This document shows, piece after piece, positions 35,234 through 42,726 of a stretch of 43,216 nt of DNA. The notes beneath the pieces are model-generated. The model was not told the DNA's origin. It saw only the letters and a list, made by a program, of their open reading frames with translations, and ran no database searches. The first letter of the stretch is position 1; each line of letters begins with the position of its first letter. Origin of the DNA: Desulfobacterales bacterium (GTDB lineage: Bacteria; Desulfobacterota; Desulfobacteria; Desulfobacterales; JAQWFD01); the NCBI GenBank assembly GCA_028704555.1, contig JAQWFD010000036.1, positions 1 through 43,216 of the forward strand, written 5' to 3'. Position numbers and translations under genes: made by a program.

Positions 35234-35527
35234 ATGGCAACCCTCGAAGAAGCAATGAAAGAGGCTCGGAAAAATAGTCGTGTTTGTCCTCAGCCTATGC
35301 GATGGCAGGAACTATATGAAATGTTGCCTGATAAAAGACGAAAGGGTGGTGGGTGGGAACCTGCGCTTCCATTAATTCTGGCAGCTTGGTGGGATACGTC
35401 AGCGCTTCAAAAAAAGGTGCGCTTTTGTGAACATATAAAATGGGCTTCAGCGCATGGTGACCTTGATATAGTGTACAGGTTTATTGTTGAATTGACAGAG
35501 AGTGAATGGCATCACATTGGTGAATAA
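35234..35527 (+). CDS. Small hypothetical protein in cassette
   Basis: A 97-residue protein (starting MATLEEAMKEARK) of unknown function. The C-terminal part (ALQKKVRFCEHIKWASAHGD) is helical with many aromatic and charged residues. AGAGAG lies upstream. The frame can be read from further upstream, through the attC, but those codons belong to the recombination site. It shares its cassette with the next gene, 20 bases away. Confidence 0.6.
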   Translation: MATLEEAMKEARKNSRVCPQPMRWQELYEMLPDKRRKGGGWEPALPLILAAWWDTSALQKKVRFCEHIKWASAHGDLDIVYRFIVELTESEWHHIGE

Positions 35528-35547
35528 AAAATGATAATAGGTGCGCC

Positions 35548-35772
35548 ATGGACGAGGCAGAGGCAAATAAAATAGCTCATGAATTCCTCTGTGAAAATAT
35601 AGAGATTGAACAATGCGCTGATCCACCGGACGGGCTGTATGCGTTCAATCGATCAAAGGAATTTTTATTTAGGTTTCGGTTAGTTGGACATTCATCGATC
35701 GGCAGTGCCGAATATATTGCTGTATCTAAAGAAACTAGAGCAGTACGTTACCTCGGTTTTCATGGCGAGTAA
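35548..35772 (+). CDS. Small hypothetical protein in cassette
   Basis: A 74-residue acidic protein of unknown function (MDEAEANKIAHEFL; ends YLGFHGE), soluble, with beta-strand-like spacing in the C-terminal half. The ribosome site AGGTG is close to the start. No attC separates it from the preceding gene, so they form a two-gene cassette. Confidence 0.6.
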   Translation: MDEAEANKIAHEFLCENIEIEQCADPPDGLYAFNRSKEFLFRFRLVGHSSIGSAEYIAVSKETRAVRYLGFHGE

Positions 35773-35781
35773 AAAAAATGC

Positions 35782-35824
35782 GTCCAACATGTCACTGGTG
35801 CGGAAGCAAAGTTCTGCGTTGGGC
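35782..35824 (+). other. attC-like site 3 (short)
   Basis: R'' GTCCAAC (35782-35788) and R' GTTGGGC (35818-35824) match the two core boxes. Between them GCGGAA and TTCTGC are weakly paired. The site is only about 43 bp. Confidence 0.5.
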
Positions 35825-35838
35825 TCACGAGGAAGACC

Positions 35839-36423
35839 ATGGGCAAAATCATCTACACGCCGTTCCTGAATTACTTGCGCATAGCAGTTGATGCGCAAGA
35901 TAAACTGGTGCGTTACATCCAAGCAGCAGGAAAGACCTCACTTGACACAGACAGCTTTGAGGATACAGCGGACGGTCAAGCGACCATCGTGGTTTTATAC
36001 ACAATCATCGCCTTGGAGTGCTACATCTACAACTACGCCGCTCGAAAGCTTGGCGAGAGCTTCTCCAAGAAACACGTTGACTCAATGCGACACCACACAA
36101 AATGGATGCTTGTCCCGAAATTGGCTACTGGGAAAGGAATACCTGCCGATCACAAGGCTATCGCTCTTCTTCAGAAGCTTATCGCTGCCCGAAACGACAT
36201 CGTTCATGCTAAGGCGGTTAACATTTCACCTGACAGGTGGAACCAGCAGAAAGAGCGGATCATCTCCGAGAATTGGTCAATTATTGACGCAGCCCTGAAC
36301 GCTTTTCGATGCATTGGCGAACTCGGCTCCATACTTAGCGACATCGATCCTGATGAACCGAGCGCTAAGTTTCTATCTCAGTTCCTGGAATTCCCCAATC
36401 TGTCATTGGAGGTCAGGTTGTAA
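35839..36423 (+). CDS. HEPN-like protein with RNDIVH motif
   Basis: A 194-residue all-helical protein. The motif AARNDIVHAKA gives Arg118 and His123, the RX4-6H catalytic pair of HEPN RNases, and a Glu-rich helix (IIALECYIYNY, near 57-67) precedes it, as in many HEPN domains. HEPN proteins are frequent toxins and antiphage effectors. No antitoxin-like gene (for example MNT nucleotidyltransferase) is adjacent, so it would act alone or be a non-toxic family member. It starts behind GAGGA inside its own cassette. Confidence 0.5.
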   Translation: MGKIIYTPFLNYLRIAVDAQDKLVRYIQAAGKTSLDTDSFEDTADGQATIVVLYTIIALECYIYNYAARKLGESFSKKHVDSMRHHTKWMLVPKLATGKGIPADHKAIALLQKLIAARNDIVHAKAVNISPDRWNQQKERIISENWSIIDAALNAFRCIGELGSILSDIDPDEPSAKFLSQFLEFPNLSLEVRL

Positions 36424-36438
36424 AAAAGGGCAGACCAA

Positions 36439-36562
36439 GCCCAACAACCGGCTCCATTGGACCGCAAAAGCAGGGTGGCTGTACGTTTTTCGAAAGCATC
36501 ATTTAATTTTTCTCTGGTTAAGACCCAGTCCCTTTTGCGGCCCATGAGCCGGAGCGTTATGG
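36439..36562 (+). other. attC-like site 4 (long)
   Basis: R'' GCCCAAC (36439-36445) and R' GTTATGG (36556-36562). Inner arms CCGGCTCCAT with ATGAGCCGG and ACCGCAAAAG with CTTTTGCGGCC are clearly paired. About 124 bp, similar in length to Vibrio-type repeats. R'' is complementary to the TTGGGC start of the same cassette. Confidence 0.75.
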
Positions 36563-36590
36563 CAAATACAAACTAAGGGAGGTTCTGCAC

Positions 36591-37016
36591 ATGAAAACTC
36601 AAGCTCAGGTTTTGCTCTTGCTTGTCGCGATGGCACTTATTTTTTGTCCGAGTGTATATGCTGAATCTTTAACTACTGCACAGATTAAACAAATAGAAGA
36701 AATCGCAATGGCTATCGCATCACAGCACAATGCAAACTCAGAAGCACTCTTAGACGACATGACTGTTTCTACGCGAGCCGTTGCGATTTCAAGGAATGTT
36801 AAGTTTTTGTATGTACTGCGGGTTAAAAAAGGGCTTTCACCTTCAGAGTTGAAAGAATATTCAGATGAGTTACGCCGTGAGATATTGCCAAACGCATGCT
36901 TTCAAAATGCAAATAACCCTGCCTTCGATCGGGGCCTTTTTTATACGTTCATATACAAAAATACTTATGGTGAAAAGCTTGCTGAGATAGTTGTCAGTAA
37001 AGAAACCTGTAGATAA
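36591..37016 (+). CDS. Secreted hypothetical protein
   Basis: A 141-residue protein with a clear signal peptide (QVLLLLVAMALIFC, cleavage near SVYAES). The mature part is about 117 residues, helical, with two Cys (CFQNANN and the C-terminal CR) that could form a disulfide in the periplasm. It starts behind GGGAGG. It is the first of three genes in one cassette. No family recognised. Confidence 0.6.
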   Translation: MKTQAQVLLLLVAMALIFCPSVYAESLTTAQIKQIEEIAMAIASQHNANSEALLDDMTVSTRAVAISRNVKFLYVLRVKKGLSPSELKEYSDELRREILPNACFQNANNPAFDRGLFYTFIYKNTYGEKLAEIVVSKETCR

Positions 37017-37047
37017 CGATAATGCTCAAGTCAAGAAACAAGGAGGC

Positions 37048-37212
37048 ATGGTGAAGAAAGCTGCAAAGTTGAGGCTATTCGGTGGTGCGGTTCTCATTTT
37101 TAATTTGTGGCTTATTGGCCAATACAATCTTTCGGGTATCCCAATTTTACTTCTCACATTCGGCTTTGCAATTGGATTCGTACTGTTGGTAGTCCGTCCA
37201 TCATTGAAATAA
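37048..37212 (+). CDS. Small membrane protein in cassette
   Basis: A 54-residue protein with one or two hydrophobic segments (LRLFGGAVLIFNLWLIGQY and GIPILLLTFGFAIGFVLLVV). It has the strong ribosome site AAGGAGG very close to the ATG at 37048; a GTG three bases on gives better spacing. An upstream in-frame TTG at 36991 would overlap the previous gene. No known family. Confidence 0.55.
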   Translation: MVKKAAKLRLFGGAVLIFNLWLIGQYNLSGIPILLLTFGFAIGFVLLVVRPSLK

Positions 37213-37229
37213 AAAGAGGATATGAAAAA

Positions 37230-37859
37230 ATGAGTTGGTTCAAAATATATTTAGGTCGCCACCAAATCAAGTTTCATTATCTTTTTTTTTTACTCTTGTT
37301 AATTTCTCCAACGTCGATTTGGGCTCAATTACAAGAAGAAAACTCTAACTTTTGGCCTGTGTACCGAAACAATCAAACAGGCTTTCGAATTAGCTATCCC
37401 CCCTCTTGGGTAGTTGTCCAACCAAAAGGCCGAAATATAAAATTTTCTGTAAACCCTCCCGATGGGCCTGGGAACTGTAATGTCTTAGCGCGAGTTAATC
37501 CAGAAATTAGCGATATGAGCCAAGATGAGCTAAACCGTATAATAGAATCGCTCCCCCAAGACCAAGATGCCTGGGCAGAATACATTGGCCTGCCGAGTTC
37601 CCAAGTCCGTGTGATCGAAAGCCGGATCGCTAATATAATTGATATTCCAGCTCTAATTGGTGTTATCGAAACAAATTTAGAAGCCCTTGAAGGAAAGTAT
37701 TTGCGAAAACAAATTGTCGTTTTGACTTTTACTTCAAGTACAATTTGGTCATTGAATTGCGGTGCGTCATCATTCAGTGCAGATGAAACAAGATCTCGAT
37801 TTAATATTTTAAAGCCGAGCTTTAATAAAATTCTTGGTTCGTTTATGCTTTTACGTTAA
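37230..37859 (+). CDS. Secreted PsbP-like hypothetical protein
   Basis: A 209-residue protein with a signal peptide (HYLFFLLLLISPTSIWAQ). The early mature segment (GFRISYPPSWVVVQPKG) resembles the PsbP/DUF1795-type fold, which starts with a Y-P-x-x-W stretch. Two Cys (GNCNVL and LNCGAS) could pair. It is the last of the three genes in its cassette and stops 2 bases before an attC-like site. Function unknown. Confidence 0.6.
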   Translation: MSWFKIYLGRHQIKFHYLFFLLLLISPTSIWAQLQEENSNFWPVYRNNQTGFRISYPPSWVVVQPKGRNIKFSVNPPDGPGNCNVLARVNPEISDMSQDELNRIIESLPQDQDAWAEYIGLPSSQVRVIESRIANIIDIPALIGVIETNLEALEGKYLRKQIVVLTFTSSTIWSLNCGASSFSADETRSRFNILKPSFNKILGSFMLLR

Positions 37860-37861
37860 AG

Positions 37862-37890
37862 CCCTAACATCGGCATTACGGGCGTTATGG
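37862..37890 (+). other. attC-like site 5, minimal
   Basis: CCCTAAC (37862-37868) and GTTATGG (37884-37890) are separated by only 15 bases. The flanking G-C pairs extend the stem (GCCCTAAC with GTTATGGC). It is much shorter than a normal attC and probably deleted internally, so it may be inactive. Confidence 0.45.
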
Positions 37891-37915
37891 CTCACAATAC
37901 AATTGAGGTGAATCA

Positions 37916-38392
37916 GTGAAAGATGCAATTATTGCTGGCGTAATTTCAGGGTTCATGTCCCCGTTAATACTTGCTTGGCTGCGTCACAAAATTATATGGA
38001 AAGCGCAAAAAAGAGATGAAATAAAAATGAACGCATTCATTGATACACTGACCGCCTTGAGTTCACTTGAAACAGATGCTTTGGATACTGAACTTCAATC
38101 AAATAAAAAGTCCTACAAAGGGCGCACACGTATAGTTGAATTTCGTCCAGAGACAATCATTGTAAAGGAAAGAGCCCGTGGGATGGTTAGGGCATTCTTT
38201 TCAAAAGAGACTTTTGAAAAGGTTGATAAAGCAATGAGAGAAGAGGTCTCAATTGAGAATGTCCCAAATATTGATTTCGAGGAAAGCCGCATATTAGCAA
38301 TTTCAGCGTTGGCTTCAGAATTAGGGATTAATTACAACTTGTGGAAAGCCATAACCCGTCACTTCACCGGACCCAAAAAGCCGGGCCGGTGA
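37916..38392 (+). CDS. Single-helix membrane protein in cassette
   Basis: A 158-residue protein with a GTG start behind GAGGTG. Residues 4-22 (AIIAGVISGFMSPLILAWL) are one membrane helix; the rest is a charged, helical cytoplasmic domain. The last about 13 residues are encoded by the attC that follows, a feature seen in true cassettes. Function unknown. Confidence 0.6.
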   Translation: MKDAIIAGVISGFMSPLILAWLRHKIIWKAQKRDEIKMNAFIDTLTALSSLETDALDTELQSNKKSYKGRTRIVEFRPETIIVKERARGMVRAFFSKETFEKVDKAMREEVSIENVPNIDFEESRILAISALASELGINYNLWKAITRHFTGPKKPGR

Positions 38393-38406
38393 GTTTGTCG
38401 TTATAC
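38349..38406 (+). other. attC-like site 6
   Basis: R'' CCATAAC (38349-38355) and R' GTTATAC (38400-38406); the inner arms TCACTTCACCGG and CCGGTGAG are paired around AAAAAG. R'' is complementary to the TTATGGC start of the cassette it closes. Confidence 0.8.
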
Positions 38407-38438
38407 GCCATACCTAAAATGAATGATGGGGTAACTTC

Positions 38439-39407
38439 ATGAACATAAGAGAACGCTTTATAGAAATTTTGGGGGAATATTGGTGGGCACTTTTAATCTT
38501 TGTTGGTATCGGTTATTTTTTTACAGATATACCGATTTTTAAATACATAGTATACATTATTGCAATTCCGTTCGCTTTAATGATTTTTCTACCGTTTATA
38601 ATTCAGTTATTTTCCCCTGCTTTTGTTTTAGTGTCGTCTTTAATAGAGCATTTTAGAGAAGCTGAAAGCATGCCTTTTGGTAAAAAATATATTTTTATAC
38701 CTATGGCTTTGGTTTCTGCCATCTCTTTTTCAACGGCTCAAATGATACTTTCTATTTGGGTTTTTATATTGAGTTTTGTAATTTGGGCCTCTGTAATAGG
38801 ATTTTTCTGGACATTTCTTTTAACCTTTCTTTTTGGATTAGGGCCTATAGCTATTCTATCTGCTCCATTTTTAGTTTGGTACAAGGAAGGATTTGCTCTT
38901 TTTATAGGAACTGGCTTTTTCCTTTTGATGACTTTGTTTTGTTTTGGATTTTCAAAATTGGCTTTTTCTGAGGATTATTCATCTACCCCTGAGGATTTTC
39001 TGGGCTATTCACCACAAATATTTTTACTTGGTGCGCTCTCATTTCAAGTTATTGCATTACCTTTCTACCAGTTCAAACTGTTTAACGTTGGGGATATGGT
39101 TTCGGATTTAGGCGGTGCTATATTTTTGATTTTAGCTTTAATTTCTGCATTCAAATGGAGATCGCTAAAAAAGAAACTTTCTATAGAAGAGAAGGAATAT
39201 TTATATAAACCTTCAGTTTGGGTTTATATTTTTGGATTCTTTTTTACAAATATTCTCTATGCAGTATTTCAAAAATTTGAAGCACCAACAGCAGTTATTT
39301 TCTGGCTTAACGCCTTCTTTATAGTAGCCTTAATAGGCAGATTTTTTGGACTTTTCCACCGTAAGCCAAAAGTCCAAGAGGTTGAGTATGAAAGTGAACA
39401 AGAATAA
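38439..39407 (+). CDS. Multi-pass membrane protein in cassette
   Basis: A 322-residue integral membrane protein with about eight hydrophobic segments (for example PIFKYIVYIIAIPFALMIFL, FVIWASVIGFFWTFLLTFLF). Ribosome site GGGGTAA before the ATG. It overlaps the next gene by 20 bases, so the pair is translated together. No family recognised. Confidence 0.65.
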   Translation: MNIRERFIEILGEYWWALLIFVGIGYFFTDIPIFKYIVYIIAIPFALMIFLPFIIQLFSPAFVLVSSLIEHFREAESMPFGKKYIFIPMALVSAISFSTAQMILSIWVFILSFVIWASVIGFFWTFLLTFLFGLGPIAILSAPFLVWYKEGFALFIGTGFFLLMTLFCFGFSKLAFSEDYSSTPEDFLGYSPQIFLLGALSFQVIALPFYQFKLFNVGDMVSDLGGAIFLILALISAFKWRSLKKKLSIEEKEYLYKPSVWVYIFGFFFTNILYAVFQKFEAPTAVIFWLNAFFIVALIGRFFGLFHRKPKVQEVEYESEQE

Positions 39408-39714
39408 AAACGTTGCGATTATTATTTCTGTTGTTTTTCTCTTTTTGGCTATGATTGAGGGGTGGCCTTATGGATTTTTTACGTTGCTTCGCTTGGTCGT
39501 TTTTGGAACAACAGTTTATCTTTCTTGGTTAGCGCATAGAAGCGAAAGACAAGTTTGGACTTGGACTTTTGGTTTTATTTCACTTGTCTTTAATCCTTTA
39601 ATTCTTTTACATTTGGGTAGGGATTTATGGATGGTGGTTGATTTATTAGCTGCAGTTTTTTTGATTATTTCTATTTTCGCTTTCAAACTACCAATGGCAT
39701 TCAAGATGAAATGA
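39388..39714 (+). CDS. Small membrane protein, partner of the preceding gene
   Basis: A 108-residue protein with three to four hydrophobic segments (KNVAIIISVVFLFLAMIEGW; WTFGFISLVFNPLILLHLG; LLAAVFLIISIFAFKL). The start at 39388 follows AGAGG and lies inside the end of the upstream gene. Function unknown; the two may form a membrane complex. Confidence 0.6.
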   Translation: MKVNKNKNVAIIISVVFLFLAMIEGWPYGFFTLLRLVVFGTTVYLSWLAHRSERQVWTWTFGFISLVFNPLILLHLGRDLWMVVDLLAAVFLIISIFAFKLPMAFKMK

Positions 39715-39731
39715 TATGGTACGGCAGAGGC

Positions 39732-39798
39732 GTATAACAAATCACTGCACCCGACCAAAAAGCTGGCGCTTTTTGGCAGGTGAGTTCTATCGTTAGGG
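39732..39798 (+). other. attC-like site 7
   Basis: R'' GTATAAC (39732-39738) and R' GTTAGGG (39792-39798), with CACTGCACCCGACC and GGCAGGTGAG paired. R'' (GCGTATAAC) is a perfect complement of the TTATACGC start of its cassette. Confidence 0.8.
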
Positions 39799-39823
39799 GA
39801 GCATCCACAATAGGAGGTATTAC

Positions 39824-40234
39824 ATGGGTTTACTTGATGGTTTTGAGAAATTAATTAACGAACACGGCTCTGCGGTCATACTCAAGGAGCGCATTGCTCT
39901 GGCGAATGACAAGTATTCGGCTCTTGAAGTGGAGGTAAATGCTCTCCGCTCTGAGAATGAGACACTTCGTCGCGATAACGGCAAGCTTAAAGAGACGGTA
40001 CGAGTACTCGAAGAAAAACTCTCTCACAATAATGATCCATTCAAGTTTGATGAAAAAACCGGAACATTTATTAATTCCGCTGACGGTCTACGCTATTGCG
40101 CAAAATGCAAAGCAAAAAACAATTTGTCCCCATTAAAAAATGGCTCTTATGGTTGGGAGTGTCCTGTTTGCGATTCCAAATTTTCCGATCCAGAGAGACC
40201 AAGGGCTATGGGCGTACGTGTGTCACGTGCATAA
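39824..40234 (+). CDS. Coiled-coil protein with C-terminal zinc ribbon
   Basis: A 136-residue soluble protein. Residues 20-68 form a heptad-like coiled coil (EVNALRSENETLRRDNGKLK) and the C-terminus has CAKC and CPVC, a four-cysteine zinc ribbon. Strong ribosome site AGGAGG. It is alone in its cassette. Zinc ribbons of this type bind nucleic acid or protein; function unknown. Confidence 0.65.
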   Translation: MGLLDGFEKLINEHGSAVILKERIALANDKYSALEVEVNALRSENETLRRDNGKLKETVRVLEEKLSHNNDPFKFDEKTGTFINSADGLRYCAKCKAKNNLSPLKNGSYGWECPVCDSKFSDPERPRAMGVRVSRA

Positions 40235-40242
40235 GTACAAGC

Positions 40243-40307
40243 CCCTAACCCTTCGCTACAGCCGATCGCGCGCCCATGGCGCGCTCCGGCTAAGCTTTTC
40301 GTTAGGC
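40243..40307 (+). other. attC-like site 8
   Basis: R'' CCCTAAC (40243-40249) and R' GTTAGGC (40301-40307). A GC-rich inner stem GCGCGCCCATGGCGCGC is perfectly palindromic. R'' pairs with the TTAGGGG start of the cassette. Confidence 0.8.
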
Positions 40308-40351
40308 GACTTGGCAGAGAACTGTCCTAGGGAAAATTGGAGGATAAAATA

Positions 40352-41293
40352 ATGAAAAATATTTTAATCGTTTTAATCCTGATTTCGAGTACTATTGCCT
40401 ATGCCGGTGATCCATATGTTAAGACGTTTTATAAAGGAAAAAATTGGACAGTATTGGAGGTGGGGATAAATGGAGAAAGCAAGCAGTGCGCGCTTAGGTC
40501 TTTACCGTTTTATCTTGATAATGGCAAAAATCCAAAATATGGAACTACCTATCTAAAAATAAGTTACCCAAGCGACAATGTCACATTTTCTGGTGAAAAT
40601 ATTGGGGCATATTTCAAAATAAGCAAGCGAGCTATGTTGCAAGTCGATAATGGAGAGAAAATCGCTATAATCCCGGAAACACCTATGCCAGGCAAGAGCA
40701 TTGTTGACAATATGATGAAAGGGATGACTGCAAAAATAACAATAGATTTTGGAGGCGGCCCCCTCGACATTCATACGTTCTCACTCTTAGGTTTTACAAA
40801 GGCATACAATATGTTGCAAGATTGCGCCGGTACACCGTCAGGCCCGGCAAAAGATGATCTTCCACCTCAAGGCGCTCGTGTAACTTTGAATATAGATTTA
40901 TTCCTCATGAGTGGATTTGCGAAACAATATGGGATCACTAAACAGGATGGGTGGGCATTAAGAGATGGTTCATACAACAACGAGTTATCGGTTTCTCGTC
41001 TTCAAGAGACTACGTTGTCAGCTAGCACTAAAGGATCAAATATAGTCGACGCTGGAGTAATGTTTCGAGGAACGACCAGTCTTGATAGCTCGAAAATGTC
41101 GTTTGTATTAGAACTTCTCAAAACTTTCGATCCGAGTATTGCGCAATTAAGTGGAATAAGAGACGGTCTATCGAAGAGCCTATATAGAAGAGTTTCCCAG
41201 ATCGATCTCGCACCTGCACATACTTACGGAAAGCTGCAAGTGCGAGCCGCTAACGTGGCTGGAACTGCTGTCATATCTATCGAACTTCAGTGA
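40352..41293 (+). CDS. Secreted hypothetical protein, IalB-like N-terminal half
   Basis: A 313-residue protein with a signal peptide (MKNILIVLILISSTIAYAGD). The segment LDIHTFSLLGFTKAYNMLQD near residue 150 resembles the S-L-x-G-F-x-x-A end of IalB-type proteins; the rest is not recognised. I choose the ATG at 40352 because GGAGG lies 8 bases upstream; a TTG at 40337 is not needed. It is alone in its cassette. Confidence 0.55.
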   Translation: MKNILIVLILISSTIAYAGDPYVKTFYKGKNWTVLEVGINGESKQCALRSLPFYLDNGKNPKYGTTYLKISYPSDNVTFSGENIGAYFKISKRAMLQVDNGEKIAIIPETPMPGKSIVDNMMKGMTAKITIDFGGGPLDIHTFSLLGFTKAYNMLQDCAGTPSGPAKDDLPPQGARVTLNIDLFLMSGFAKQYGITKQDGWALRDGSYNNELSVSRLQETTLSASTKGSNIVDAGVMFRGTTSLDSSKMSFVLELLKTFDPSIAQLSGIRDGLSKSLYRRVSQIDLAPAHTYGKLQVRAANVAGTAVISIELQ

Positions 41294-41334
41294 CCTGTTC
41301 GCAAAGGCGTTACCGAAATTGATTTGAAATGAAT

Positions 41335-41408
41335 GCCTAACAAGACAAATTAACTCGGATGCAAATTCCGCTGCGCTCCATTTGCACCGGTTATTTGCAG
41401 CGTTCTGC
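41335..41408 (+). other. attC-like site 9 (degenerate R')
   Basis: R'' GCCTAAC (41335-41341) fits; the inner arms GGATGCAAAT and ATTTGCACC pair. R' (GTTCTGC) has a C in place of a purine. R'' complements the TTAGGC start of its cassette. Confidence 0.6.
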
Positions 41409-41434
41409 ATATAGAACATTGGAGTTAAATCATT

Positions 41435-42289
41435 ATGGTCAAGGCAAAACAGATAGCATTCAATTTATATCGATATCAAATTTTACCTGTTTCTCAGCAT
41501 TTTCAAGTTGGTATGTTCGGCGGGTTCAAAAGCATCGAAGAGCTTAAAAAGAATAAGAATTCCATTCTTACGAAAATATTCAGAAAAATAAATACATTTT
41601 CCTATTCGCGAGGTTCTATTATCCACAAAAAACTATCGGATAGAGACGACATTCTAATTTTAAAGATCGGAGTTGAGCGAGATCTAAAAAGAAAAACTAA
41701 GGAGTTCGAGATTGAAGATATCGAAAATTGGGAACCATCTTTGGTTGCAATTAACAATCGTTCGGATGTTCAAAAATGCCTCATTCAGCAATATGCTGGT
41801 TTTCAGGATACAAAGACCTTAGCAAAATTACTTGAAGATAATTTTAATAAGCATTTGAAAGAATATCAGCTGTCTATTTCTTTTCAACCGATTTACGAAA
41901 AAAATTATTTTTGGTCCCTCATTGAAAAGTATGAAGGCAAAATAACCCAGATTGATTTTGAGCTAATTTCGCCGAACATGTCTAATATATCTGACGGTCT
42001 TAAACTTGATTTGGGAGCGCTGAATAGAAGTACAAACACTAAGACGACGCATTTACAGTTAAATAGCCATAAAAGCTCCTCCTTAACACCGAGCAAAGAG
42101 GATGAGCTTGTTCATAGCCTTGTAGAATACTCTGCACAAGGTGGTGGCGATATTTCTATGAGAGCAAAAGGTGTTAAAAAGCGAATCCATACCTCCAAAG
42201 GTATTAACGAAATTAGTGTTGATGAAATAGTAATTGAAGGTGCAACGAATGAAAACTTAGTTGGAATATTTAAGGATTTAATGAAATGA
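41435..42289 (+). CDS. Predicted cytoplasmic sensor of a RexAB-like two-gene cassette
   Basis: A 284-residue soluble protein, near the length of lambda RexA (279). Segments worth noting are FQVGMFGGF near the N-terminus, IDFELISPNMSNISD in the middle and GGGDISMRAKGVKKRI near the C-terminus. RexA contains HLQVG and DISLRAK at matching positions, as far as I remember its sequence, which is the only sequence-level hint. It overlaps the next gene (4 bases, ATGA). Ribosome site GGAG. An unrelated DNA-binding or abortive-infection family is also possible; homology is unproven. Confidence 0.45.
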   Translation: MVKAKQIAFNLYRYQILPVSQHFQVGMFGGFKSIEELKKNKNSILTKIFRKINTFSYSRGSIIHKKLSDRDDILILKIGVERDLKRKTKEFEIEDIENWEPSLVAINNRSDVQKCLIQQYAGFQDTKTLAKLLEDNFNKHLKEYQLSISFQPIYEKNYFWSLIEKYEGKITQIDFELISPNMSNISDGLKLDLGALNRSTNTKTTHLQLNSHKSSSLTPSKEDELVHSLVEYSAQGGGDISMRAKGVKKRIHTSKGINEISVDEIVIEGATNENLVGIFKDLMK

Positions 42290-42726
42290 AAAAAGTGATA
42301 ATGATGGCATGCACTTTTTTCGTTGCAGGTGCGATAATAAATGGGATTTCGGTTTTGCTGAAAAGCCCTTTTATTTGTACGTTTTTAGAACAAAATCTAA
42401 TTCTTATTTTGGTTGCCATTCTGGCTATAAATACAACAACATTAAGCGTAATTCTCACAAAAATGCGTGAAATTGCTGATAAAAATGCAGAAGCTGATTT
42501 TAAAAATACTCGGAAATCCATGCGTCAATCAACAATTGAACATTTATGCTTAATTGGCATCGCTGCCATTGTTCAAATTTTAAAAGGTAGTCCGGTTGTT
42601 TGCGCTTCTTTTAAACCGTCTGAGTTTATATTCGAGGCGATTTTAATTGGCATCTTCATTTATTCTATTCAAATTTTATATGATACTGCTCAAAGCGTTT
42701 ACGTAATTCTGGACTATGGCCATTAA
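42286..42726 (+). CDS. Four-helix membrane protein, partner of the preceding gene (RexB-like layout)
   Basis: A 146-residue membrane protein with four predicted helices (ACTFFVAGAIINGISVLL; LILILVAILAINTTTLSVI; CLIGIAAIVQIL; ILIGIFIYSIQILY) and a charged cytoplasmic loop between helices 2 and 3. RexB is 144 residues with four helices and forms an ion channel when triggered by RexA. Coupled translation with a 284-residue soluble gene, in this order, is the RexAB arrangement. Sequence similarity to RexB is not evident, so this is a layout-based guess. Confidence 0.45.
   Translation: MKKVIMMACTFFVAGAIINGISVLLKSPFICTFLEQNLILILVAILAINTTTLSVILTKMREIADKNAEADFKNTRKSMRQSTIEHLCLIGIAAIVQILKGSPVVCASFKPSEFIFEAILIGIFIYSIQILYDTAQSVYVILDYGH

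Larger units (their letters stand above)
30862..42726 (+). mobile_element. Integron-type cassette array without integrase (CALIN)
   Basis: Eight attC-like sites (about 30862, 35165, 35782, 36439, 37862, 38349, 39732, 40243 and a ninth, degenerate one at 41335) separate genes that all point the same way. For most cassettes the first bases after the recombination point are complementary to the R'' box at the same cassette's end (TTGGGC/GCCCAA, TTATGGC/GCCATAA, TTATACGC/GCGTATAA, TTAGGGG/CCCCTAA, TTAGGC/GCCTAA), as expected if each was excised and inserted as a circle. Neither tyrosine recombinase in the window has IntI size. The array may thus be maintained by an integrase elsewhere in the genome. 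Confidence 0.8.
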
